Source of the DNA: Donghicola mangrovi
Lineage (GTDB): Bacteria; Pseudomonadota; Alphaproteobacteria; Rhodobacterales; Rhodobacteraceae
DNA: 64,000 bases
NCBI RefSeq assembly: GCF_013377535.1
Contig: NZ_JABCJE010000010.1
Location: forward strand, 62,001-126,000
Direction: 5' to 3'
The notes beneath the pieces are model-generated. The model ran no database searches and was not told where the DNA came from. It saw only the letters and a program-made list of their open reading frames with translations. Both the position numbers and the translations under genes were made by a program. This document shows positions 33,225-40,979 of the stretch, piece after piece. The stretch's first letter is position 1; the number at the start of each line of letters is the position of its first letter.

Positions 33225-34040
33225 TTAGCGGCCTTTGACGAATTCTTTTGCGGCGGCGACGGTCTGCTCGATCCAGGGCTGTTCCTGCGCGCGGGCCTCT
33301 TCCAGACCGGCACCGAGGGGTAGCCAATGCTCTAGCAGCACGCTCATGTCGGCGGGGCAGTGGGTCAGCTGATCCAGAATCCACGGGATCGGCGCGCGGC
33401 CCTGACCCAGCGGGGTGCCGTGAATGCGGAAACCGACGCCATAGGGATCGGGCGTGATCTCATAATCCTTGAGGTGCAGGTTGATCGTGTAGGGCGCGAG
33501 CATCTTGATGGTCTCTTCTGGCCATTCGTTCGCGCAGATCGAGTTCGCAACGTCCAGACACACACCCAGCGTGTCATCATTGATGGTGTCCAGCAGTTCG
33601 ACCATCCGCGGTGAGGGGTAGTTGAAGTGGTTCTCGATCGCGATGCGCATGCCGGCGGCGCGGGCTTTGTCCAGAAGGGGACGCAGCTGTTCGGCCAGAT
33701 CGGGCACAGCCATGTGGCTGTCTTCTTCGTCCAGCGCGACGCGCATGATTTTGGCGTGCAGACGCTGGCCGATGGCCAGATATTCTTCGACCTGAGCCGC
33801 GTCAAAGCACTGGGTGCCAAGCTCCAGCGCGATGCCTTTGGATTGCGCGACTTCGTACAGCTTGTGGTGATCGGCCTCGGAATAGCGGTCAAGCGGCATG
33901 TTGTCGGCGTATTGCACGACTTCCAGCCCCAAGGCCTCGGCGCGGTCCAGCAGATCGAACGCGTTCAGCGGCGCGGCAGGCTGTTGATCCTTGATGCCAA
34001 TAGACCAGCGATAGGCGTAGCTGCCCAAACCCAATTTCAT
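33225..34040 (-). CDS. Sugar phosphate isomerase/epimerase (AP_endonuc_2 TIM barrel)
   Basis: A 271-residue TIM barrel. The ATG at 34040 follows AGGAGGACATATC. Metal-site candidates are in RIAIENHFNYPS (Glu), GVCLDVANSI (Asp), INLHLKDYEI (His/Lys-Asp) and SVLLEHWLP (Glu), the layout of xylose-isomerase-like epimerases. It forms an operon with the downstream DhaKL kinase, so it may make or interconvert the ketose that DhaKL phosphorylates. The specific sugar cannot be read from sequence. Confidence 0.8.
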   Translation of the reverse strand: MKLGLGSYAYRWSIGIKDQQPAAPLNAFDLLDRAEALGLEVVQYADNMPLDRYSEADHHKLYEVAQSKGIALELGTQCFDAAQVEEYLAIGQRLHAKIMRVALDEEDSHMAVPDLAEQLRPLLDKARAAGMRIAIENHFNYPSPRMVELLDTINDDTLGVCLDVANSICANEWPEETIKMLAPYTINLHLKDYEITPDPYGVGFRIHGTPLGQGRAPIPWILDQLTHCPADMSVLLEHWLPLGAGLEEARAQEQPWIEQTVAAAKEFVKGR

Positions 34041-34265
34041 GATATGTCCTCCTCGACGCACGGAAATTGCCGCGCCTGTGTTGGAGGCGAGTGTTAGCGA
34101 AAGCCGTCCAAGTGGGGAACGGGGCTTAATTTAAGAAATCCTACAAGGTCTGTTAAGCTGGGATACATCCACGCGGAATTGCCGCAAAAATTGGCGACGC
34201 CCCGCTGCGGAGGTGGCAGGGCGTCCATCCGTCAGACGCGCGTTGGGGGTGCGTCCGGCGGTAAC

Positions 34266-35819
34266 TCAGACCAGAAGCAAGGGCGCCTCGTGCGCTTTGA
34301 CCGACTGGCGGGCCAGCGCCATATTGCGCATGGCGTCGCCGTCTATTTTGGCCAGTTCGGGGAACAGCTCCAGAATTTCGTCCCGCGCGGCCTGTTCCAG
34401 CGTGTCCATCGCCTGAACCCCGGGGTGGAAGCTTTCGCTGGCGCACCCTTCGGCAAAGACGATCTCGTGCTGGTCGAACAGCATATGGTGATAGCCGATC
34501 AGCCCGCCCCGCTGCTGGGTGATGCCAAAGAAACCGACCAGAAACTTTGCGGGCACCAGAACCTCGTGGTCGCCAAGCAGCAGCTCTGCCTCGGACGAGC
34601 GCAGCCACATCCGGTGGTTCGGGGACACGACCAGATCGCGCTCATTCCCCAGTGCCCCCGCAGGGATGTGGATCGGAGCGTTCTTGCCCGTGGCACGCAC
34701 GGTGCGGTTCCCCAGCCAGCGCACTTGTTTATAGCCGTTATCCATGGTCAGGACCTTGTCACCGGGCAGCAGGTATTCGATCGGGATTGCCCCGCGCATG
34801 GTGGTGATCAGAGTGCCCGCGCCGAAACAGATCACGCCGGTGGTCTCGGCGGTCAGCTCGCTGCTGGCCACCGCCGCGCCGCTGAGTTCCAGCTTGAGGT
34901 TGATCCCCGAAATATAGGCGCTGTAGTTCACGCCATTGATGATGCCGTCCAAGGTGCCATCGGCCTGGTCGGCCTTCAGCATTTCGAGCGCGTGTTTGAA
35001 ATCGTTGTCGGCGTTGGCGTCGGACCCGTTGACCGCCGTCACGACCGTGTCGTTGTAAAAATTGGTTAAATCAATGAAGTCGTTGTTGGTGGCATCGCCA
35101 TCGTCGGCAGTGCCGGTGTCGTTCCCGAAATCGGTGATCGTATCGGCGCCCTGTCCGGCCACGTAAACAAAGGTGTCGTCCCCGTCGCCACCCGTCAGGG
35201 CGTCAGCGCCGCTGCCACCGTCGATGGTGTCATCCCCTGCGCCACCGTCGATGACATCGTTGTTCGCGCCGCCATTGACCACGTCATCGCCGCCACCGGC
35301 TGAGATCGTGTCGTTGCCGCCGTTGCCGTTGATGGTGTCCGCGTCATTTGTGATTACGTCGCCGTCGGCATCCGTGTAGCCAACGCCCATCACCTCTCCG
35401 CCGGAGGTGCCATTGACGATGCCATCGGTTTCGTTGGGCAGGGTCAGGCTGGTGTTGGCACTGACGTTCAGCGAAAATGCCAGAAACGACAGCAGCGGTT
35501 GGCCTTCGGGCATGTAGAAATAGATTTCGCCGTCGATGACCATGATCGACACGTCGCGCGTGTCGAGGAACGTGCCAGAAATCGTCCCCCCACCCAGATA
35601 GTTGACGGCCGAAGCCTCGGTCGCGCCATCCAGCCAGATCGTGCTGTCCGTATCGCTGGATGTCAGAACGCCATCGGAGTCAGAAACCGTACCGCTCGTG
35701 ACAGGGTCAAAGCTGCTGAGGACATATGAAATCCCGAGAACGTCATCGAGAGACGTAACATCAACGCCAAGAAGGGAACCATTGTACTTGTACAAACCAC
35801 CAAGAAGATACTGTGCCAT
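34266..35819 (-). CDS. Hint-domain protein with RTX repeats
   Basis: A 517-residue acidic protein. An N-terminal domain of about 150 residues leads into Ca-binding repeats (NGNGGNDTISAGGGDD, DGGAGDDTIDGG, GGDGDDTFVYV). A C-terminal Hint domain follows, with ICFGAGTLITTMRGAIPIEYLLPGDKV and later VSPNHRMWL (the TxxH/HxH-like block). Hint domains can self-cleave at the Cys. Intein splicing is unlikely, as no C-terminal splice Asn is evident. Such proteins are frequent in roseobacters and are probably exported by type I secretion. The ATG at 35819 is preferred to a GTG at 35831. Confidence 0.85.
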   Translation of the reverse strand: MAQYLLGGLYKYNGSLLGVDVTSLDDVLGISYVLSSFDPVTSGTVSDSDGVLTSSDTDSTIWLDGATEASAVNYLGGGTISGTFLDTRDVSIMVIDGEIYFYMPEGQPLLSFLAFSLNVSANTSLTLPNETDGIVNGTSGGEVMGVGYTDADGDVITNDADTINGNGGNDTISAGGGDDVVNGGANNDVIDGGAGDDTIDGGSGADALTGGDGDDTFVYVAGQGADTITDFGNDTGTADDGDATNNDFIDLTNFYNDTVVTAVNGSDANADNDFKHALEMLKADQADGTLDGIINGVNYSAYISGINLKLELSGAAVASSELTAETTGVICFGAGTLITTMRGAIPIEYLLPGDKVLTMDNGYKQVRWLGNRTVRATGKNAPIHIPAGALGNERDLVVSPNHRMWLRSSEAELLLGDHEVLVPAKFLVGFFGITQQRGGLIGYHHMLFDQHEIVFAEGCASESFHPGVQAMDTLEQAARDEILELFPELAKIDGDAMRNMALARQSVKAHEAPLLLV

Positions 35820-35831
35820 AAGCCAGCCCAC

Positions 35832-36347
35832 ACTTTCGATTTGTTATAACAACTGGACGGACAGCGCCTTTAGGAAGTTTCGTCGTTGTTTGCACAATTG
35901 TCGGGTAATGGTTTTCGAAACGTTGCGAGGAATAACCGCTCTACGGGTTAATTTCTCGTAAATGGCGAGTGGTTTGGCTAGTTTTCGGCTTTGCGAAGCG
36001 ATCTGAAATTTATATGAAAAAGCATATTTTTTACCCTGAATGCATTGCAAATTTGCAACCCATAGGAGATGCGTGCGTTTTCACGCCTGTGTAGAAAATG
36101 TTAGCGCCTTCGACGAAAATTTATGTCCATCGCGGTTTGTATTTGCGTGAATGCAAAAAAGTCGCTTGGTACAAGTGTAATTGCAATTTTCGTCTGTATG
36201 CGATGGTGTAGGGCACTTCTGAAAAAGAGATGTGCGACCGGTTAGGGCGCATATGTCCCACCGGCCATATCCGGGCAAAGGTATGGTGGGCGCGCGTTCC
36301 GCCCGCGCGCAGACGCGGTCGCACGGCGGGTTTTGGGGCGCGGTTGC
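35832..36347. other. AT-richer intergenic region
   Basis: No gene is supported in these 516 bases. It contains the promoter region of the Hint gene, the 14-bp palindrome at 36045-36058 and, near 36290-36312, a GC-rich inverted repeat (GCGCGCG with CGCGCGC) that may end transcription of the LysR gene. Confidence 0.6.
36045..36058. promoter_or_regulatory. 14-bp palindrome TTGCAAATTTGCAA
   Basis: Perfectly symmetric AT-rich site in the gap about 225 bases upstream of the Hint gene start. Possibly an operator; the binding protein is unknown. Confidence 0.4.
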
Positions 36348-37325
36348 TTAGCTGTCGCGGGACAGCAGCGTGGTTTCTTCTTCGGTGATGGTGCAGCCAA
36401 GATTGCGCAGGATTTCTGCGGTCTTGATGTCGTGCTCGAACCCCTCTCGGCGCATCCAGTCCGAGAACAGGCGCACGATCCGCCGGTTCGTGTGGCGGGC
36501 AGGGCAGACCAGCCAATAGGTCGGCACCTTGATCACCTCAAAGGCGCGGGACAGGGGCACCAGATCGCCGCGCTCTAGCTCGTTGATGGCAAGGGTCGCG
36601 CTTTCCAGAACCACACCGCCCCCGTCAGCGGCCACCTGAATGGCCATGGTCGAGCGGTCGAACCGCAAGGGATAGACCATCCGGCCGCCCATCGCCCCGT
36701 GGCGGGCTAGCCAGAAATCCCAACGGAAGTGCGTTTTGACCGAGTCAATCAGGCGCGCCTTCATCAGCTGCCCGATGGGATCGCCCGCCAGTTCTTTGAG
36801 CTCGGCCAGATAGGCGGGCGAGCACATGGGCAGAACATAGTCATGAACCACGGCCTCTTGGTGCAGGCCCGACCAGTCGCCTGCGCCATAGCGCAGGTCA
36901 AGGTCCACGATCTCGGTCTCGAAATCCGAAAAGTCCGGCGCCCCGTCCACGCGCAAATCCCAGCCGGGGTTGGCGTCCAGAAACCCCTTCAGACGCGGTG
37001 CCAACCAACGCACGCCGAAGCTGGGGCTGACGCGCATGATGAAATGGCGGTTCTCGCGCTGGCGGACGATGGCGCTGCGCACGTCGCGCATCATGCGGAA
37101 CGCTTGGGTGGTGGTCTGGAACAGGCGCTCTCCGTCCAGGGTCAGGGACAGACGGCGTTTCTCGCGGCGGAACAGGCGGACACCGAACTGCTGCTCCAGT
37201 TGGCGGATCTGCTGGCTGACGGCAGAGGCGGAGACGCCCAACTCCTCGGCAGCCTTAGAGACGCCGCCCAAACGGGCGACGGCCTCGAAATAGTTCATGG
37301 CGTTCAGGTTTAGATCGTGACCCAT
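36348..37325 (-). CDS. LysR-family regulator, GcvA-like
   Basis: A 325-residue regulator. The N-terminal HTH reads AMNYFEAVARLGGVSKAAEELGVSASAVSQQIRQLEQQFGVRLFRR (about 9-54). A linker helix and a periplasmic-binding-like effector domain follow (VSPSFGVRWLAPRLKGFLDANPGWDLRV, IVDLDLRYGAGDW), the style of GcvA/AmpR-type LysR proteins. No clear target is adjacent: a gap and the Hint gene lie downstream, and the upstream lipid operon runs in the same direction. The effector is unknown. Confidence 0.88.
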   Translation of the reverse strand: MGHDLNLNAMNYFEAVARLGGVSKAAEELGVSASAVSQQIRQLEQQFGVRLFRREKRRLSLTLDGERLFQTTTQAFRMMRDVRSAIVRQRENRHFIMRVSPSFGVRWLAPRLKGFLDANPGWDLRVDGAPDFSDFETEIVDLDLRYGAGDWSGLHQEAVVHDYVLPMCSPAYLAELKELAGDPIGQLMKARLIDSVKTHFRWDFWLARHGAMGGRMVYPLRFDRSTMAIQVAADGGGVVLESATLAINELERGDLVPLSRAFEVIKVPTYWLVCPARHTNRRIVRLFSDWMRREGFEHDIKTAEILRNLGCTITEEETTLLSRDS

Positions 37326-37379
37326 TTTGCCCTCCGCGATTGGCGGCTTATGGCATGGATCGGGGCGCGATGGCAGACC

Positions 37380-38072
37380 CTATTGCGGGACGCGCATTCC
37401 CCGCAGGGCGACGATCTGCTTTAGCGCGGTCATCGGGGTGACGGTGCGGAACATGTCTGCCAGCATCCGTACATCTGCCAGAACACCCGCAATCATCCCG
37501 TATTTCTGGGCCTTTAGGGGGCTGTCAACCTCGGGCCATTGGACGACGGACACAGTCAGCCCTTCGGCGATCCACAGACGGTTCAGAAACACCTCAAGGC
37601 CAAAGCTGCGCAGGGCGCTGATCCGGTCTGTGTGCTCAGCCAGCAGGGCGCGGGGCATGATCCGCTCGCCCGAGATATAGTCCAGCCCGATCCAGTGCCA
37701 CACCCGCGGCGCATTGCGGCGCAAGGACAGGGCCACGTCCGAGTCCCCCTCCAGCACCGGCGCGATCAGGGCGCTGAGGTCTGTATGTTTGACGCCAACC
37801 AGATCGCTGTCCAGAAACAGCAGGTGACGGCCGGTCGCGGCCTCGATCCCCGTAGCGATGGCGCGGGATTTGCCGCCGTTCTGGGGCTGGCGGATCAGTT
37901 GAAAAACGGGGTGGCCGTTTGCTGTGGCCTCGGCGATCTCGGGGGTGCCATCGTGCGAGCCGTCATCGACGACAATCACCTGCGTGATGTCGGGATGGGA
38001 CAGGGCTACGCGCAACACATGGGCAATGCGGCCAGCCTCGTTATAGGCGGGGATGATGCAGGAAACACTCAT
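37380..38072 (-). CDS. GT2-family glycosyltransferase
   Basis: A 230-residue soluble GT-A enzyme: CIIPAYNEAGRI at the start, VVDDGSHDGT (donor binding), NGGKSRAIATGI and LFLDSDLVGV (the DxD-like site). It lacks the membrane helices of dolichol-type transferases. It is the last gene of the four-gene operon 40586-37380 and overlaps the DedA-like gene by four bases. Given the lipid-modifying genes before it, it may add or extend a sugar on a glycolipid head group; this is context inference. Confidence 0.8.
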   Translation of the reverse strand: MSVSCIIPAYNEAGRIAHVLRVALSHPDITQVIVVDDGSHDGTPEIAEATANGHPVFQLIRQPQNGGKSRAIATGIEAATGRHLLFLDSDLVGVKHTDLSALIAPVLEGDSDVALSLRRNAPRVWHWIGLDYISGERIMPRALLAEHTDRISALRSFGLEVFLNRLWIAEGLTVSVVQWPEVDSPLKAQKYGMIAGVLADVRMLADMFRTVTPMTALKQIVALRGMRVPQ

Positions 38073-38641
38073 TTACAAAACTTCGGGCGCAGCATCCAGA
38101 AGCCCGCCCCAAGAATAATCAAAACGAGGAGGGCAATGGATGCGTTGGAAATCCACAGGTTAATCAGACGATAAGCGTGCCCGATCAGATAGCCGAGTGC
38201 AACAAATGCCAAAGTCTTGGGTATCGTTGCCAGAGTGTTAAAGAACAGGAACGACCCGAACGGCATCCGCGCCAGACCGGCGGCGACCAGCACGGCGGCA
38301 CCTGCGGCATGGGTCAGCTTGCCAAAGGCCAGAATGCGGCCCCCTTGGTGATCGAACCTGCGGGACATCAGGCGAATGCGCCCTTCGCGCAGGCCGATGC
38401 GGCGCAGCCACGCGGGCGGCAAACGGTGCAGGCCCCAGCGGCCCACCGCATACAGGATCGCATCCCCGACCAGATCTGCCGCCACCAAGACTGCGATCAA
38501 CCGAGGCAGATCGAACAGTCCCTGCTGCGCCAGCCAGGACGAGATCACCGTGACAATCGGGCCTTCCAGAACCGCAATCGGCGCAACCACCCACAGGCCG
38601 TGGGCGGCTATCAGGTCTTGGATCGTCGATAGGTCAATCAT
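38069..38641 (-). CDS. DedA/SNARE-associated (VTT) family membrane protein
   Basis: A 190-residue integral membrane protein with four or five hydrophobic segments. The VTT-type core contains GLWVVAPIAVLEGPIVTVISSWLAQQG, ADLVGDAILYAVGRW and FGKLTHAAGAAVLVAAGLARMPFGSF. Members of the family are implicated in lipid flipping, including recycling of undecaprenyl phosphate and phosphatidylethanolamine. Within this operon it may flip the glycolipid or the lipid precursor. It overlaps both neighbours by four bases. Confidence 0.8.
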   Translation of the reverse strand: MIDLSTIQDLIAAHGLWVVAPIAVLEGPIVTVISSWLAQQGLFDLPRLIAVLVAADLVGDAILYAVGRWGLHRLPPAWLRRIGLREGRIRLMSRRFDHQGGRILAFGKLTHAAGAAVLVAAGLARMPFGSFLFFNTLATIPKTLAFVALGYLIGHAYRLINLWISNASIALLVLIILGAGFWMLRPKFCK

Positions 38642-39762
38642 ACGGCGCTCTGGCTAGAGGGCTTGCCCACCGCGTTGCCGCGCCAGACCAGCCCTTTTCG
38701 GGTCCATGTCACGCACCAGATGGCTGGGATCAGCGCATCGCGCAAGATACAGGCGAAGATATCTTTGGTCCCACACGGCCAGCCTGCGCGCCGCGCCAGC
38801 GCCCATTCGGCCCCGTACCACAGAACCAGCAGCGCGGGCAACACCAGCCAATGCAGCACGCCAAAGCCGATCAGAACCGCCGTTAGCACGATCGGCAGCA
38901 CCGGCCCCTGAACCATTTCCAGCAGGAACAGATGCAAAAAGCCCTGTTTGCGGATCTGGGACCAGCGCACCTGACGGGCCCACACATGTTTGAACGTCTT
39001 TTTGCCGATCGGCTGAAAGAACAGCTGCTGCGTCAGGCGCACGCTTTTGTTCTGGCCTCGGATCAACTTGGTCATGGCCACGTCCTCGGCCAGATCACGG
39101 CCAAGGGCGGCCAAGCCGCCCCCCGCCTCGATCACCGAGCGTTTGCCGAACAGCGTCTTGCCCTGAGCGTACCCCAACCCGACCGCATCCGCCGCCAACT
39201 GCCAGCGCCCTTGGTGGGTGTTCAGAAAGGCGCATTCCAGTGCCCCCCACAGGCAAACCGCGCGGTTACCCGCAGCGGGTGCGGTCACCAGACCGATGCT
39301 GTCATCGGTCCAGCGGGCGACCAGTTGGCGCAGGTAATCGGGGGGCAGCATCAGGTTGCTGTCGGTCATGACGATGTGGTCATGCAGGGCCGCGTCATAG
39401 CCCTTGTGCATGTTGTTGACCTTGGGGTTGCCGGTGATCGTGCTCTCGCCGATCATCAGGCGGGCCTGAATCTGCGGGTAGTCCTGCATCAGTTTCTGGA
39501 CCAGTGCGCAGGCGGGATCGTCCGCGCGGGCGGCGCAAAAGATGATCTCGTAGTCGGGATAATCCTGTAAGAATGAACTGCGCAGGGTTTCCTCGTCAAA
39601 GGCATCGACCCCGCAGACGGGGCGCAGCAGCGTTAACGGGGTCAGCTCCGCGCCCTCGGCGGGAACAGGCGGGCGGCCGGAATACCGCTGCGCCGCCAGA
39701 AAAACAGTGGCCAGATGCAGCAGAACCGCCGCAACCAGCGCAATCATTAGTACCGTCGTCAT
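38638..39762 (-). CDS. GT21-type lipid glycosyltransferase (Agt/ceramide glucosyltransferase-like)
   Basis: A 374-residue membrane glycosyltransferase. An N-terminal helix precedes a GT-A domain with LLRPVCGVDAFDEETL, CAARADDPA (D1), MTDSNLMLPPDYL (D2) and EDVAMTKLIR (D3). RQVRW fits the (Q/R)xxRW motif of GT21 enzymes. Several helices close the C-terminus. GT21 members glucosylate ceramide or, in rhizobia, diacylglycerol. The preceding PlcP-like gene, whose stop overlaps this start (ATGA), favours diacylglycerol as acceptor. Confidence 0.82.
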   Translation of the reverse strand: MTTVLMIALVAAVLLHLATVFLAAQRYSGRPPVPAEGAELTPLTLLRPVCGVDAFDEETLRSSFLQDYPDYEIIFCAARADDPACALVQKLMQDYPQIQARLMIGESTITGNPKVNNMHKGYDAALHDHIVMTDSNLMLPPDYLRQLVARWTDDSIGLVTAPAAGNRAVCLWGALECAFLNTHQGRWQLAADAVGLGYAQGKTLFGKRSVIEAGGGLAALGRDLAEDVAMTKLIRGQNKSVRLTQQLFFQPIGKKTFKHVWARQVRWSQIRKQGFLHLFLLEMVQGPVLPIVLTAVLIGFGVLHWLVLPALLVLWYGAEWALARRAGWPCGTKDIFACILRDALIPAIWCVTWTRKGLVWRGNAVGKPSSQSAV

Positions 39763-40586
39763 CCAATAACCTCGGCCAGCGCCTCGGCCTCTTCGGGGGC
39801 GTGGGTCGCGGCCCATACCGCATGGGCCACCGGAGAAAAGTCCAGAAGCTCAAGCGTGCCGTCAAATCGTTCGACCAAGCCGGTCATGCCGTCAACCCAG
39901 TCGCCGCAATTCGCGAACAGCTTGCCGTCCCATTCGCGCATCGCTGGCTTGTGAGAATGGCCGCAGATCACACCATCCGCCCCGACCGCAGTGGCCAGCG
40001 ACAGGGCGCGGTGGTCGAACACATAGCCGGTGCTCATCAGCTCGTTCGATTTGGAGATGATCCACTCGAACGGAGTCTGCTGCCCGCGCTCCAGCGCGAA
40101 TTTCTTGCGATAGATATTGTCCAGCCACCGCAGCGAGCTGTCCAGACGGCTGCCAAGACGGGTCATGAAGTGCTGGCGGAACAGGCGGCTGTCGCACTGG
40201 TCCCCGTGGATCACCAGAAAACGGCGGCCATCGGCGGTCTCGTGGATCAGTTCGTTGGTGATTTTCCACCCGCCATGAGGCGCCTCGGCTCCGCTGCGCA
40301 TGGGGGCATCGTGGTTGCCGGGCAGGTAGGTGATGTGGGCACCCGCCCGCGCCATACGGCGCAGCTCGGACAGGATTTCGTCTGCCTCTGCACTCCAATG
40401 GACGCGTCCACCGTGCCAGATGTCCAGAATGTCACCTACCAAATATATGTTCTGCGCCTTAAGATTGCGCAGGACCGACAGGATTGTCGCCGGATTTGCA
40501 GCACGCGCCCCCAGATGCCAATCAGACAGGAAAATGCTGCGGCAGCTAATTCGGGTGTCGGGCTGTATTTCTTTGAACGGTAACAT
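39759..40586 (-). CDS. PlcP-like metallophosphoesterase (phospholipase C type)
   Basis: A 275-residue calcineurin-like enzyme with the metal-site blocks FLSDWHLG, VGDILDIWHG, PGNHDAPMR, VIHGDQCD and CGHSHKP in order. Annotation pipelines call this group UDP-2,3-diacylglucosamine hydrolase. However, the chemistry known for PlcP of alphaproteobacteria is removal of phospho head groups to give diacylglycerol under phosphate starvation. Operon coupling to a GT21 transferase supports PlcP; LpxH remains the alternative. The ATG at 40586 is chosen; a TTG at 40604 would add six residues. A Pho-box-like site lies 100 bases upstream. Confidence 0.78.
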   Translation of the reverse strand: MLPFKEIQPDTRISCRSIFLSDWHLGARAANPATILSVLRNLKAQNIYLVGDILDIWHGGRVHWSAEADEILSELRRMARAGAHITYLPGNHDAPMRSGAEAPHGGWKITNELIHETADGRRFLVIHGDQCDSRLFRQHFMTRLGSRLDSSLRWLDNIYRKKFALERGQQTPFEWIISKSNELMSTGYVFDHRALSLATAVGADGVICGHSHKPAMREWDGKLFANCGDWVDGMTGLVERFDGTLELLDFSPVAHAVWAATHAPEEAEALAEVIG

Positions 40587-40685
40587 CGGTCTCGGCGAGC
40601 TCAAAATCAGCTTGGGGCATTGCAGAGTTTGACCCCTTATCCCTCTGAGATGTATCGGGATTGTGACGGTAACCAGATGTAAGGG

Positions 40686-40703
40686 CTGTCACATTCCTGT
40701 CAT
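40686..40703 (+). promoter_or_regulatory. Pho-box-like site
   Basis: CTGTCAC, four AT-rich bases (ATTC) and CTGTCAT make an 18-bp direct repeat close to the PhoB consensus. It lies in the 393-base gap between the plcP-like operon (minus) and the chemoreceptor (plus). The repeats read in the plus direction, so a PhoB-activated promoter would most simply face the chemoreceptor; control of the lipid operon is attractive but would need the reverse orientation. Confidence 0.5.
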
Positions 40704-40979
40704 TGTCTTGCGATTGTGCAACTGCAGAAAAATCATTCGCGATCTGAGAGTTTCCGGCCGCACCCAGCCGCGGGCTGAAATCCAGCCTAAAACATGCATG
40801 GGTTGAGCGAATTGCCTGCAATTTCATGGCCTTTCGGGAGTTGGCACATGGTTTGCAGCCCCTTGGTCGCACCCGAAGGCAGCAGCGGGCGGTTCTTCTC
40901 TAAAAGTTTGGGGGACCTGCCGTTGCCAAAGGGTAACTCGGACGCCGACGTGCCGGCGGACTACACAAGGAAACTGACA

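Noticed and set aside
34266-35819. Hint protein as a protein-splicing intein
   Set aside because: The Hint block lies at the C-terminus without a following extein or a visible terminal Asn splice junction, so only self-cleavage is possible.
36289-36312. GC-rich inverted repeat as a firm terminator of the LysR gene
   Set aside because: A stem can form but no T tract follows on the minus strand, so it is only mentioned as possible.
40546-40872. 108-codon minus-strand frame overlapping the plcP-like start
   Set aside because: It would cover the promoter region and Pho-box-like site, and the phosphoesterase frame is clearly coding.
40794-40979. N-terminal extension of the chemoreceptor
   Set aside because: Low-complexity leader with no ribosome site; AGGAA before the ATG at 40980 fits better.
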